A stretch of 64,000 nt of DNA from Sphingomonas hylomeconis (GTDB taxonomy: Bacteria > Pseudomonadota > Alphaproteobacteria > Sphingomonadales > Sphingomonadaceae), in the NCBI RefSeq assembly GCF_025370105.1, contig NZ_JANQBK010000008.1, positions 152,278 to 216,277 of the forward strand. Direction: 5' to 3'. The notes beneath the pieces are model-generated. The model made no database searches, was not told the origin of the DNA, and was given only the letters and a program-made list of their open reading frames with translations. A program made the translations under genes and the position numbers. Of this stretch, positions 16,311-24,773 are shown in pieces (within the stretch, counting starts at the first letter, position 1; each line of letters opens with the position of its first letter).

Positions 16311-17333
16311 ATGAGCCGGACGTTGATGTGGTTGGAGGCGGCCTCCGCCTCGAAGGTCGTAGCCGAACAGCTGGCGCAGAATGGCGGCGTCCTGGCCGCG
16401 ATCGCCGCCGCGCTGGCCGAGACGCCGGCGCCGGTCGTCGTGACCTGCGCGCGGGGCAGTTCCGATCATGCCGCCGGCTATCTGAAGTTCCTGCTCGAAA
16501 CCCGCGCCGGCACGCTCGTCGCCTCGCTGCCGCCATCGGTGGCGTCGATCTACGAAACGCTGCCGCGGATCGGCGACGGTGTCTGCGTCGCCATCTCGCA
16601 ATCCGGGCGATCGACCGATCTGCTGTCCACCGTGGAAGCAATGCAGCGCGACAAGGTGCGGGTGATCGCGATGGTCAACGACGCCGACTCCCCCCTGGCG
16701 GCGATGGCCGATTTCGTCGTGCCGCTGCACGCCGGCGTCGAGCGCAGCGTGGCGGCGACCAAGAGCTATATCGCGACCCTGTTCGCCGGCCTGCACCTGA
16801 CCAGCGTACTCGCGCCGGCGACCTTGCCGTCGTCACTGCTGGCGGCACTGCCGCAGCAGCTCGATCAGGCCTGGGCGCTGGACTGGACGCCGCTGATCGA
16901 TGCGCTGGCCGACGCGCGCGGGCTTTATGTCATCGGCCGCGGTGCCGGGCTTGCCGTGGCGGCGGAGGCGGCGCTCAAGTTCAAGGAAACCTGCGCGCTG
17001 CACGCCGAGGCGTTCAGCGCCGCCGAGGTCCGGCACGGCCCGATGGCGCTGTTCGATGCGGACCTGCCGTTGCTGGTGTTCCGGCAGGACGATGCGGCGG
17101 CCGACAGCATCGACGCGCTGGTGGATATCGCCGTCGGCCAGGGCTGCCGCGTGTTCGTCACCGGCCGTGCACGGGCGGGCGCGACCGCCCTGCCGGTGAT
17201 CGACGCGCCGGCGATCGTCCAGCCGCTGTTGCAGATCCAGTCCTTCTACCGCGCCGCCAACGATCTGGCGCTGCGCCGCGGGCTGGACCCCGACAATCCG
17301 CCGTTGCTGCGCAAGGTGACGGTGACGGTGTGA
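16311..17333 (+). CDS. nagB: SIS-domain glucosamine-6-phosphate deaminase (NagB-II type)
   Basis: 340-residue protein with two SIS phosphosugar-binding domains, as in the NagB-II/AgaS-like deaminases that replace classical NagB in many proteobacteria. Visible signatures are CARGSSDHAAGYLKFLLE and AISQSGRSTDLLSTV in the first domain and VIGRGAGLAVAAEAALKFKE in the second. A lone GlmS-like isomerase half without the glutaminase domain also fits by sequence, but the junction with NagA makes deamination of GlcN-6-P to fructose-6-P the better call. The ATG at 16311 is preceded by AGGGGA. Its stop overlaps the NagA start by one base. Confidence 0.9.
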   Translation: MSRTLMWLEAASASKVVAEQLAQNGGVLAAIAAALAETPAPVVVTCARGSSDHAAGYLKFLLETRAGTLVASLPPSVASIYETLPRIGDGVCVAISQSGRSTDLLSTVEAMQRDKVRVIAMVNDADSPLAAMADFVVPLHAGVERSVAATKSYIATLFAGLHLTSVLAPATLPSSLLAALPQQLDQAWALDWTPLIDALADARGLYVIGRGAGLAVAAEAALKFKETCALHAEAFSAAEVRHGPMALFDADLPLLVFRQDDAAADSIDALVDIAVGQGCRVFVTGRARAGATALPVIDAPAIVQPLLQIQSFYRAANDLALRRGLDPDNPPLLRKVTVTV

Positions 17334-18493
17334 TGAGCATGTACCTCACCAATGGTACGATCCTGCATCCGGACCACGGCATCGTCGACGGTCATGCGCT
17401 GCAGGTCGCAGACGGCCGCATTGCGGGTATCGTGCGTGCTGGCGACGTGCCGGCGGGGGCAATCACGGTCGACCTCGGGGGCAACCTGCTCGCGCCGGGG
17501 TTCGTCGATCTGCAATGCAATGGCGGCGGCGGCGTGCTGTTCAACGACGATCCGTCGGTCGCGGCGTTGCGCGCGATCTCCGCCGCGCATAGCCGGTTCG
17601 GGACGACCGCGTTCCTGCCGACGCTGATCAGCGACGACCTGCCGACCATGCAGCGCGCGCTGCTCGCGGTGAACGAGGCGATGGCGGCCGGCGTGCCGGG
17701 GATCGTCGGCATCCATCTCGAAGGGCCGTTCCTGAACACGGAACGCAAGGGGATCCACGATTCCGCCAAAATCCGCCCGCTGACCGCCGCCGATGTCGAT
17801 GTCATCCTGGCCGACCGCCCGGCGACGACGCTCGTTACGCTGGCGCCCGAGCTCGCCCCGCCCGACCAGCTGGGCCGGCTGCGCGACGCCGCGGTGCTGA
17901 TCTGCGCCGGCCACACCAACGCGACGTTCGAACAGACGATGCAGGCCTTCGCCAGCGGTGTTTCCGGCGTTACCCATCTGTTCAACGCGATGTCGCCGCT
18001 GCGCGCGCGCGAGCCGGGCGCGGTGGGCGCGGCCTTGCTGTCGCCCGAGTGCTGGTGCTGCATCATCGTCGATGGCGAGCACGTCCATCCCGCCGCGCTG
18101 CAACTGGCACTGCGCGTCAAGGGATCGTCGGAGCGCTTCATCCTCGTCACCGATGCCATGCCGACGGTCGGCCAGGCGGTGAAGGAATTCGTGCTCAACG
18201 GCGAAACGATCACCGCGCATGGCGGCGTGTGCCAGAATAGCGGCGGCACGCTGGCCGGATCGGACCTCGACATGGCGCAGGCGGTGGCCAAGACCGTTGC
18301 CCTGCTGGGCGTCGACCGCGCCGAAGCGATCGGCATGGCCAGCGCCAATCCTGCCCGCTACCTCGGATTGGACGACCGGTTCGGCACGCTGGCACCGGGG
18401 CTCGCGGCGAACCTCGTCGAACTCGCGCCCGATGGCGCCGTGCGCCGGACCTGGATCGACGGCACGCTGGTCTGGGATGCAGCGGCCGGGTGA
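17333..18493 (+). CDS. nagA: N-acetylglucosamine-6-phosphate deacetylase
   Basis: 386-residue amidohydrolase-fold enzyme that removes acetate from GlcNAc-6-P. It shows the family metal and substrate motifs in order: FVDLQCNGGGGVLFND, GIHLEGPFLN, CAGHTNATFEQ, VTHLFNAMSPL and FILVTDAMP. Length is normal for NagA. The start ATG overlaps the deaminase stop (TGATG), so these two enzymes are coupled and act in sequence to make fructose-6-phosphate, acetate and ammonia. Confidence 0.95.
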   Translation: MSMYLTNGTILHPDHGIVDGHALQVADGRIAGIVRAGDVPAGAITVDLGGNLLAPGFVDLQCNGGGGVLFNDDPSVAALRAISAAHSRFGTTAFLPTLISDDLPTMQRALLAVNEAMAAGVPGIVGIHLEGPFLNTERKGIHDSAKIRPLTAADVDVILADRPATTLVTLAPELAPPDQLGRLRDAAVLICAGHTNATFEQTMQAFASGVSGVTHLFNAMSPLRAREPGAVGAALLSPECWCCIIVDGEHVHPAALQLALRVKGSSERFILVTDAMPTVGQAVKEFVLNGETITAHGGVCQNSGGTLAGSDLDMAQAVAKTVALLGVDRAEAIGMASANPARYLGLDDRFGTLAPGLAANLVELAPDGAVRRTWIDGTLVWDAAAG

Positions 18494-18555
18494 CGCCCGC
18501 GAGGCCCGGCTAGATGCTCTGCCGTCACGGAAGGATCGAGCACTGACCCGGCCCT

Positions 18556-18600
18556 TTGACAAGCTTCAAAGGAATGATACCATTCTGCTTCCTATATAGA
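18556..18600 (+). promoter_or_regulatory. Candidate promoter/operator of the GH16 gene
   Basis: TTGACA at 18556 is followed by the dyad GAATGATACCATTC (18572-18585) and an A/T-rich TATATAGA at 18593-18600. The dyad shares ATACCA with the repeat at 16216. No ideal -10 box lies 16-18 bases from TTGACA, so the exact promoter is uncertain. Confidence 0.3.
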
Positions 18601-18628
18601 ACGACTCGAACGTTTAGGGAGAGATGAG

Positions 18629-19366
18629 ATGATGCGACGGCCTTCTTACCGGATTGCGGCTGCCTGCCTGGCGACCTCGCTCGCGACGGCGGCGCTGCCG
18701 GCTGCGGCCAAGACGCTGCAATTTGCCGGTCACACCTGGACGGTTCGGGCCAATGGCGTCGGCGCGCCGCGCAACAATGCCTGGTGCGAGGACAATGCCT
18801 TTGTCGATGCCAGCGGCTATCTCCACCTCAAGCTGACCAACAAGAACGGCGCCTGGTGTGCCGCGCAGGTCTCGTCGACCGACAGCATGGGCTTTGGCAC
18901 CTATCAGTGGCAGCTGCGCAGCCGGGTGGACAATCTGGACAAGAACGTCGTCGTCGGGCTGTTCAACTATCCCCCGAGCAATGTCGCGCCCGACGAGACC
19001 AACGAGATCGATATCGAGTTCACCAAATGGGGCATCGCCGGCGCGAATGCGCTGAACTACACGATCTATCCCGCCGTCACCGGCGTGCCGTACACGACAC
19101 AGAACTTCCCGATCGCGATGAACGGCGATTTCAGCACGCATCGCTTCATCTGGAAGCGGCAGTCGATCCGCTTCCAATCGACCAACGGGCATTACGACAA
19201 CAATCCGCTGCCGATCGCCGACTGGACCTATGCCCCGGCCGATTATGCCCAGCGGATCGGATCGACCCCGATCCCGGTGTTCATGAACATCTGGATGACG
19301 GCCGCGCCGACCAATGGCCTGCCGGTCGAGATCGTCATCTCGTCGTTCAAGTTCACGCCGGGCTGA
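18629..19366 (+). CDS. Exported GH16-family glycoside hydrolase
   Basis: 245 residues. A clear signal peptide ends around LPAAAKT. The beta-jelly-roll core carries NEIDIEFTKWG near residues 126-136, the family 16 ExDxxE catalytic motif (nucleophile Glu, assisting Asp, acid/base Glu). GH16 enzymes cut beta-1,3/1,4 glucans, laminarin, agar or carrageenan, and a few bind chitin. The position just behind nagA hints at a role in the same polysaccharide programme, but specificity cannot be read. A GGGAGAG ribosome site precedes the ATG pair at 18629/18632. Confidence 0.9.
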   Translation: MMRRPSYRIAAACLATSLATAALPAAAKTLQFAGHTWTVRANGVGAPRNNAWCEDNAFVDASGYLHLKLTNKNGAWCAAQVSSTDSMGFGTYQWQLRSRVDNLDKNVVVGLFNYPPSNVAPDETNEIDIEFTKWGIAGANALNYTIYPAVTGVPYTTQNFPIAMNGDFSTHRFIWKRQSIRFQSTNGHYDNNPLPIADWTYAPADYAQRIGSTPIPVFMNIWMTAAPTNGLPVEIVISSFKFTPG

Positions 19367-19400
19367 GATCGGGCGGCGGCGGGGCATCGAGGCGAGCGAC

Positions 19401-19973
19401 ATGAAGACGATCGGCGTGATCTGCGGTGGCGTGGTAGCGGGCGCCGCGATCCTGCTGGCCGGCACCGGGCGCCGGCCCGCCGGTTTACGGGACCGTCCGG
19501 TCCAGGTCGTCGCGGCGGCACCGGCCGGCGGAGCGGTCGTGCCCGAGCCGGTACGCACAGCGCCGCGCCGGGACGATGCCCCGCCGGCAGGGCCGTCGCT
19601 CAAGTCGGGGATCGGCGCGCGTGACGATGCGCGTGCCATGCTCGGCATGCTCGCGGCACAGGCGCACACCGAGAAGCGGGATGGGGCCTGGGCAGACCGC
19701 AGCGAAGCGCAATTGCGACCGTTGCTGGCCCGGATCATGCCCTATGGCGCGGTCCCGGCGGCGGTAGAATGCCGTGAAACGATGTGCGCGATCGTCGGGT
19801 CGCTGCCGGAGTCGTTTGGCGCCGGGGAGGTCAGTGCGCTGTTGCAGGCCCTGCAGGGCAAGGAGATGCGCGCCGCCTTGCCCGACAGCAATCTGGTCGG
19901 TGGACCCGCCGTCACCACTCAATCCCGGGGCGGCAGTCGGTACGCGCTGTTCTTCAAGCGCGCGGAACCATGA
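19401..19973 (+). CDS. Membrane-anchored or secreted protein of unknown function
   Basis: 190 residues, no family recognised. It opens with a short hydrophobic segment (IGVICGGVVAGAAILLAG), then a Pro/Ala-rich linker, and then a compact domain containing one cysteine pair (VECRETMCAIVGSLPE) that may form a disulfide in the periplasm. It starts 34 bases after the GH16 gene on the same strand and may be co-transcribed. The start was placed at the ATG that opens the hydrophobic segment. Confidence 0.7.
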   Translation: MKTIGVICGGVVAGAAILLAGTGRRPAGLRDRPVQVVAAAPAGGAVVPEPVRTAPRRDDAPPAGPSLKSGIGARDDARAMLGMLAAQAHTEKRDGAWADRSEAQLRPLLARIMPYGAVPAAVECRETMCAIVGSLPESFGAGEVSALLQALQGKEMRAALPDSNLVGGPAVTTQSRGGSRYALFFKRAEP

Positions 19974-19998
19974 ACCCGCGTCGTGGTGCAGGATGGCG

Positions 19999-21333
19999 CT
20001 ACGCGTTCTCGCCGGGCAACGCCTGCAGGACCATCGCGCGAACATCGACCCGCGCCTTCAGCCGCGCCGCCAGCAGGGCGGTGCCGCTGATCTTGCGCTG
20101 GACGAACAGCGTGTCGACCGGCGGCACGTGCCAGGTGTCGCGATCGGCGGCCATCGCCATGCCCTGATCGCGCAGCACGCCGACGAACGCGCGATCGCCG
20201 AAATCGAACGGCCCGGTGCGGTTCAGTTCGACCAGGATCACGTCGATCATCCGGTCGATCAGCGCGCCGTGCCGCGCGACCGCGGCGTCGCCGAGAAAGC
20301 CGACGCTGATCGCCGCCTGGCGCACGGCGTCCCGGCTGCCCGACAGGCCGGCGCGCAGCAGTTGGCGATAGCCGTCGACGGTCGATTGCGCGACCGCGCG
20401 CGCCGCGCCGAAATCCAGCAGCACCAGCTTCCCGGTGTCCGGCTGATAGCGGTAATTGGCGAAGTTGGGATCGGTCTGCATCACCCCGAACTCGAACAGT
20501 TCGCGCAGCACCAGCGCGATCAGCGACGCCATCGCCGCATCGCGCCGGTCCTGCGCGCCCTCCGCCAGCGTCTCGATCGGCACGCCCTCGACGAAGCTCA
20601 TCGCCAGCACGCTGGGCCCGCTGAATTCGGCATCGAACGTCGGCACGACATAGGCATCGTCGCCCGCCAGCAACTTGTGGAAGCGCGCCAGCTGCGCCCC
20701 CTCGCGGACATAATCCGCTTCCTCGTGCAGCTGCCGCTTCGCCTCGGCCAGCAACGGCGCGATATCGAGCGTCTTGGGCAGCGCGCCGGAGACGCGCAGC
20801 AGCGTCGCGACATTGTCGACATCGGCGTCGATACTCTCGCGGACACCGGGATATTGCACCTTGATCGCGAGCTCGCGGCCGTCATGCGTGCGTGCGCGGT
20901 GCACCTGGCCGATCGACGCGGCGGCCATCGGCCCGGCGTCGAACCGCGCGAACCGCCGCCGCCAGTCTTTGCCCCAGGCCTGCGCCAGCACCTGCTGCAA
21001 CTGCGCCGGGGGCATATGATGCGCGCGATCGCGCAACCGCGCGAGGATCTGCGTCAGCTCGGCCGGCAGGAAGTCGCCGGCATCCATCGAAATCATCTGG
21101 CCGAGCTTCATCGCCGCGCCGCGCAGGTGCGACAATTGCTCCGCCACGCGCCCGACATTGCCCGGCGTCAGTAGCAGATCGCGCAGCTGCGGGCGCTGCC
21201 CGTCGGCCAGCCGCCGCGCGCCTTCGGCGATCACCCCGCCCGCCACGCCGCCGGCCAGGCGACCGAACACGCCGAGCCGCGACAGCCGCCCGCTCGGCAC
21301 GGCCCGGCCACGGGAATCGCGCTCGTCGGTCAT
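19999..21333 (-). CDS. AarF/UbiB-family (ABC1) atypical kinase
   Basis: 444 residues of the ABC1/UbiB/COQ8 kinase-like family. The family-specific KxGQ motif is in AAMKLGQMISMDAGDFLP, the Ala-rich nucleotide loop in AAASIGQVHRA, and the catalytic-loop region near GVMQTDPNFANYRYQ, followed by VLLDFGAAR. Members act as ATPases that support ubiquinone biosynthesis or lipid homeostasis at the inner membrane. This is a soluble-looking form without obvious C-terminal membrane helices. It is convergent with the unknown gene before it. Confidence 0.9.
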   Translation of the reverse strand: MTDERDSRGRAVPSGRLSRLGVFGRLAGGVAGGVIAEGARRLADGQRPQLRDLLLTPGNVGRVAEQLSHLRGAAMKLGQMISMDAGDFLPAELTQILARLRDRAHHMPPAQLQQVLAQAWGKDWRRRFARFDAGPMAAASIGQVHRARTHDGRELAIKVQYPGVRESIDADVDNVATLLRVSGALPKTLDIAPLLAEAKRQLHEEADYVREGAQLARFHKLLAGDDAYVVPTFDAEFSGPSVLAMSFVEGVPIETLAEGAQDRRDAAMASLIALVLRELFEFGVMQTDPNFANYRYQPDTGKLVLLDFGAARAVAQSTVDGYRQLLRAGLSGSRDAVRQAAISVGFLGDAAVARHGALIDRMIDVILVELNRTGPFDFGDRAFVGVLRDQGMAMAADRDTWHVPPVDTLFVQRKISGTALLAARLKARVDVRAMVLQALPGENA

Positions 21334-21340
21334 CCGAACC

Positions 21341-21835
21341 TCACCAATATCGACTGCCCGGCACGCCCTTGAACGGGCCAGCCAGCGCGCCGGTTATCCA
21401 CCCGCCATAAAATGCGCCCGGCTGCGGGACGACCGTTTCGCCATCGACGCTGCAGCGATCGAATGGCGCGGCATAGAAAGCGACATGATCCTTGAGCAGT
21501 GCGAACGGCGCACTCGGCGCGGCATAGCTCCAGCCGACATGCGGCAGGACCAGATCGCCGAGCACGACGTCCCAATAGCCGGCAACGCCCTTCCACTCGC
21601 AGAACGAGCTGCCCGCGGCGCGGCGCAGCACGCCCTCGCGAATGTCGGCGCGCGGGATGTAATAGCTTGGCGGATGGCTCGTCTCGAGCGTGCGGACGGT
21701 CGCGCGACTATCGGCGATCACGACGCCGTGATGCTCGATCACCACATGGGCATGGGTCGCCTCGGCGATGGCGGGGCGCGGAAACGACCATACGCTTTCC
21801 TGCCCGGGGCCGACCGGCAACGGCTCCGGCCTCAT
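21341..21835 (-). CDS. DUF427 protein
   Basis: 164 residues. It carries the DUF427 features VVIEHHGVVIADSRATVRTLETSHPPSYYIPRADI in the N-terminal part (quoted here in sense only as the ADSR and PPSYYIP motifs), then FCEWKGVAGYWDV, and YAAPFDRCSVDGETV at the end. The function of the family is unknown; the fold is a small beta barrel. The start overlaps the stop of the DUF393 gene by four bases and its stop lies just seven bases before the AarF gene, so these genes probably share a transcript. Confidence 0.85.
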   Translation of the reverse strand: MRPEPLPVGPGQESVWSFPRPAIAEATHAHVVIEHHGVVIADSRATVRTLETSHPPSYYIPRADIREGVLRRAAGSSFCEWKGVAGYWDVVLGDLVLPHVGWSYAAPSAPFALLKDHVAFYAAPFDRCSVDGETVVPQPGAFYGGWITGALAGPFKGVPGSRYW

Positions 21836-22218
21836 GACCGTTCCAGCCGCACGGCAAGCCGCTGCAACCGCGGGCGCAGCCGCAGGAACCCGCGATACGC
21901 CTGCTCCAGCCCGGCCAGCACCAAGCGGTTGCGCGCCAGCAGCCCCAAAGGCCTGAGCAGCGGGATCGCCCGCCACATCGCGCCGAACGCGGCCGCGCCC
22001 GACAGCATCCGATCCCCCTCGCGGGCGTGGAACCGCGCCAGCAGCGCCGCGCGATCGACCGGGCACGAACTCGACTCGCCCGACGCGAGATCGACGAAAT
22101 CGATCCGCCCGGCGCGGTCGAGCCGGCGCATACCGGCAATCTCGCGCCGGCACAGCGGGCAACCGCCGTCATACCAGACGGTGAGCGGTTGCGCCGCGGA
22201 AGGAGTCGAGGACATCAT
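21832..22218 (-). CDS. DUF393 / DCC-type thiol-disulfide oxidoreductase-like protein
   Basis: 128 residues. The N-terminal VWYDGGCPLCRREI is the DxxCxxC signature that names the DCC family, followed by a predicted alpha-helical region rich in Arg and Leu. These thioredoxin-like proteins are thought to handle thiol redox reactions, but none of the close relatives is well characterised. Two ATGs stand in tandem at the start. It is the middle gene of the DUF1993-DUF393-DUF427-AarF minus-strand group. Confidence 0.85.
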   Translation of the reverse strand: MMSSTPSAAQPLTVWYDGGCPLCRREIAGMRRLDRAGRIDFVDLASGESSSCPVDRAALLARFHAREGDRMLSGAAAFGAMWRAIPLLRPLGLLARNRLVLAGLEQAYRGFLRLRPRLQRLAVRLERS

Positions 22219-22261
22219 GCGAAGGGCACAACGCCGGGGAAGCGCGATCGGGCGCGCGGGC

Positions 22262-22783
22262 CTATCGTTTCATCCGCGGCATGCCCAGGAAGTCGCGCTT
22301 GCCCAGCTTCACGCCCTGCGCGCGCAGGATCGCATAGGCCGCGGTGGCGTGAAAATAGAAGTTTGGCTGCGAGAAGGAGAGCAGGAAATTGGCGCCGGTG
22401 AAGGGCATCCGGGTCTCGCCCATGGCGAACTGCGTGTCGCTGTCGGCCAGCGCATCGAACGTGTCGCGATCGATCGCCTTGAGGCTGGCGATCGCCGACT
22501 GCAGCACCTCGTGCAGCCCGGCGAACGTGGTCGGCCAGGGCGTCATGTCGGGCGAGAAGCTGCCCGCGCGCACGCCCTCGATGCCGCCGATCGAATGCGC
22601 CGCGCAGGATTTCACCTGATAGCCGAACGGCAGCATGTCGGGCGCAAGACGCGCATCGATGAGGTCGGCCTCGGCCATCCCCTGCGCGCCGCAAAACGCC
22701 TCCGCCTTGTCGAGCAGCGCATCGATCGCGCCGAGGATCTGGAGGTTCGACGGTATCACGGCGTCATATAGCGAGAACGACAT
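22262..22783 (-). CDS. DUF1993 protein
   Basis: 173 residues, likely a DinB-like four-helix bundle of the DUF1993 family. Matches to family features include LLDKAEAFC near the N-terminus, LIDARLAPDMLPFGYQVKS, and the C-terminal NFYFHATAAYAILRAQGV. The conserved His of that helix could be a metal ligand as in other DinB-like proteins. No substrate is known. It is the first gene of a group of four minus-strand genes spaced 0-45 bases apart. Confidence 0.88.
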   Translation of the reverse strand: MSFSLYDAVIPSNLQILGAIDALLDKAEAFCGAQGMAEADLIDARLAPDMLPFGYQVKSCAAHSIGGIEGVRAGSFSPDMTPWPTTFAGLHEVLQSAIASLKAIDRDTFDALADSDTQFAMGETRMPFTGANFLLSFSQPNFYFHATAAYAILRAQGVKLGKRDFLGMPRMKR

Positions 22784-22961
22784 GTCTTATGCTCCATCCG
22801 GTGTGCCGGCCTTATGCGATGTCGCGGTCCTCAGGTCCACGGGCACAGTGTCCATGCTCGTCGCGTCCGGTGATTTTTCGGCGACGGAACGGCGCGGCGG
22901 CTGCGTTGAAGCGGTATCCGGCAGCCGGGAGCGCGCTGCCGGCGAGCAGAAGGAGACTATC

Positions 22962-23213
22962 ATGCGAACATTGCTGCTGGCCGCACTTGCGGCAGGCGCC
23001 GCCTTCGTGGCCGCCCCGCCAGCCGAGGCGCGACAGGGCTGCGGCGTCGGCGCGCATCGCGGCCCGAACGGCTATTGCCGCCCCAATCGCGGTCGCGTCG
23101 TTGTGGTGCCCGCCCGGCGGGTCGGATATTTCTATCACGGGCGCGGCTATTGGGATGGCCGGCGCTATTGGGGCCATCGCTATCGCGTCCGTGGTGGATG
23201 GCGCTATCGCTGA
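22962..23213 (+). CDS. Small secreted basic protein (GCG-HRGPxGxC type)
   Basis: 83 residues. A clean signal peptide ends at APPAEARQ. The mature part starts GCGVGAHRGPNGYCRPNRG, a pattern common in short exported alphaproteobacterial proteins, with two cysteines likely to form a disulfide, and ends in a Tyr/Arg/Gly-rich tail. Function unknown. AAGGAG lies eight bases before the ATG, a strong ribosome site. A GC-rich hairpin directly downstream (23220-23250) probably ends its transcript. Confidence 0.8.
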   Translation: MRTLLLAALAAGAAFVAAPPAEARQGCGVGAHRGPNGYCRPNRGRVVVVPARRVGYFYHGRGYWDGRRYWGHRYRVRGGWRYR

Positions 23214-23219
23214 GGATCT

Positions 23220-23250
23220 GGCGGGGGCGCTGGCACACGGCGCCCCCGCC
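23220..23250 (+). terminator. Strong hairpin after the small secreted protein gene
   Basis: A perfect 11-base stem, GGCGGGGGCGC with GCGCCCCCGCC, closes a nine-base loop. The following bases (ATTCTCC) lack a T run, so it may stabilise the upstream mRNA or act as a weak or factor-assisted terminator. Confidence 0.5.
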
Positions 23251-23297
23251 ATTCTCCATGTCGGGCGCGACGGGGTTGGCGCAGCAATGGGTGACGG

Positions 23298-23849
23298 TTG
23301 AGCGTAGACGATCCCGATACGCAGCTGATCGAGCGGGTCGGCCAGGGCGAGCCGGCGGCGATGCGCCTGCTCGTCGCGGCCAAATTGCCGCGTGTCCTGA
23401 ATCTTGCGACGCGGATGCTGCACGACACCATGGCGGCCGAGGACGTCGCGCAGGACGCGTTCGTGCGCGTGTGGCGCAACGCCGGCAAGTGGCAGCCGGG
23501 CCGCGCGCGGTTCGACACCTGGCTGCACACCGTGGTGCTCAACCTGTGCCGCGACCGACTGCGGCGGCACCGCGAGGCCAGCGGCGCGGCGGTGCCCGAC
23601 CATCCCGATCCCGCGCCCGATGCCGAGGCACAATTGATCGCCGCGCAGCGCGGGCGCGACGTGGCGGCGGCGATTGCGGCCTTGCCGGCGCGCCAGCGCG
23701 AGGCGATCCTGTTGGTCCATTACCAGGATCTGTCCGGCGTCGAAGCGGCCACTGCGCTGGACATCAGCATCGAGGCGCTCGAATCGTTGCTGGCCCGGGG
23801 GCGGCGCACGCTGCGGGGCCAACTTCAATCGCAGAAAGGTGATCCATGA
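23298..23849 (+). CDS. ECF-type RNA polymerase sigma factor
   Basis: 183 residues with region 2 (AAEDVAQDAFVRVWRN, residues about 50-65) and region 4 (ALPARQREAILLVHYQDLSGVEAATALDIS, seen as a helix-turn-helix near 130-160) of extracytoplasmic-function sigma factors. The only workable start is the TTG at 23298, since a stop codon lies directly upstream in frame. The rare start and weak ribosome site suggest low expression. Its last codons overlap the next gene (ATGA), whose single membrane helix marks it as the likely anti-sigma factor. Confidence 0.9.
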   Translation: MSVDDPDTQLIERVGQGEPAAMRLLVAAKLPRVLNLATRMLHDTMAAEDVAQDAFVRVWRNAGKWQPGRARFDTWLHTVVLNLCRDRLRRHREASGAAVPDHPDPAPDAEAQLIAAQRGRDVAAAIAALPARQREAILLVHYQDLSGVEAATALDISIEALESLLARGRRTLRGQLQSQKGDP

Positions 23850-24253
23850 CGACGCCCTTGCCCCTGCCGAGATTCCAGGAACTGGCGGATGCCTATGGCG
23901 GCGTGATTGCGCGCTGGCCGGCGGCGGTTCGCGACGCTGCGCGCGTCACCGCGATGCACCCCGTCGCCGCCGCGATCCTCGCCCAGGCATTGTTGCTCGA
24001 TGAGACGCTGGATGCCTGGCAGCTTGCGGCGCCGCCGGCCCGGCTACGTGACGCCGTGTTGGCCCGCGCCCCCGATCGCACGCCCGATCGAACGATCGTC
24101 CGCAGCGCGCGGCTGTGGTGGTCGGGCGTCGGTATCGCCGCCACGCTGGCGGGCGCGACCGCCGGGATCGCGGCGGTCGCCATGCTTGGCCCGATCGACG
24201 CGCCGTCCGATGCGGTCACGTCGTTCGGCGATATCGGCGCACAGGAGAGTTGA
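23846..24253 (+). CDS. Probable anti-sigma factor, single-pass membrane protein
   Basis: 135 residues. The N-terminal 70 residues are soluble and helical (LADAYGGVIARWPAAVRD), and one membrane helix lies at about 90-112 (SGVGIAATLAGATAGIAAVAML). A short periplasmic tail follows. No HHCC zinc motif is present, so it is not a ZAS-type anti-sigma. The role is inferred from the four-base overlap with the sigma gene and the topology. Confidence 0.7.
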   Translation: MTTPLPLPRFQELADAYGGVIARWPAAVRDAARVTAMHPVAAAILAQALLLDETLDAWQLAAPPARLRDAVLARAPDRTPDRTIVRSARLWWSGVGIAATLAGATAGIAAVAMLGPIDAPSDAVTSFGDIGAQES

Positions 24254-24256
24254 TCG

Positions 24257-24703
24257 ATGGGAAAGATGCGTATCGTGCTGGCGGTCTCGATCGTCCTCAA
24301 CCTGTTCCTCGCCGCCGCGCTGATTGCGGGATATGTTTCGCTGCGCGCCGACAACCGCATGATCAACGCCGGCGCGCTCCGCGTCGCCGGCGCCGAGCTG
24401 CCCGCCGGAGTGCGCAAGCCGTTCCGCCAGGCGCTGCGCCAGGCGCGCCGCGCGATGCGGCCGACGATCGCCGAAGGGCGCGATGCCAAGGCCGAGGCCG
24501 CCGCCTTGCTGCGCCGCCCGACCGTCGATCAGACCGCCGTCAACGCCGCGCTCGATCGTGCGCGGGCCGCGGACATGGCGGTGCGCGCCGCGGTCGAGCG
24601 CCGCGCGGTTGCGTTTGCAGCAACGCTTTCGCCGGCGGATCGCCGCGCACTCGCCGAAGCGATGCAGCGCCGCGCCACCGCGCCGAACCGCCCCGCCAGA
24701 TAA
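24257..24703 (+). CDS. Periplasmic CpxP/CnrX-like heavy-metal-sensor-type protein
   Basis: 148 residues. A signal anchor (IVLAVSIVLNLFLAAALIAG) is followed by an all-helical, Arg/Ala-rich periplasmic domain with LRQARRAMRPTIAEGR and LSPADRRALAEAM, which resembles the Metal_resist/CpxP-like family (including CnrX of the CnrYXH system). No His/Met cluster for metal binding is obvious. It lies three bases after the putative anti-sigma gene and is probably the periplasmic sensing partner of that pair. Confidence 0.72.
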   Translation: MGKMRIVLAVSIVLNLFLAAALIAGYVSLRADNRMINAGALRVAGAELPAGVRKPFRQALRQARRAMRPTIAEGRDAKAEAAALLRRPTVDQTAVNAALDRARAADMAVRAAVERRAVAFAATLSPADRRALAEAMQRRATAPNRPAR

Positions 24704-24773
24704 CCGGCCGCGACGGAAAGACCCTGCTCGTGCGTTGAAGAGGCATCGAATACCCAGCGAGGTGCCCGCCGTC

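Noticed and set aside
22887..22912. GGAAC followed by CGTT upstream of the small secreted protein as an EcfG-type stress promoter
   Set aside because: The spacing is only about 13 bases, too short for the 16-17 expected for that promoter class.
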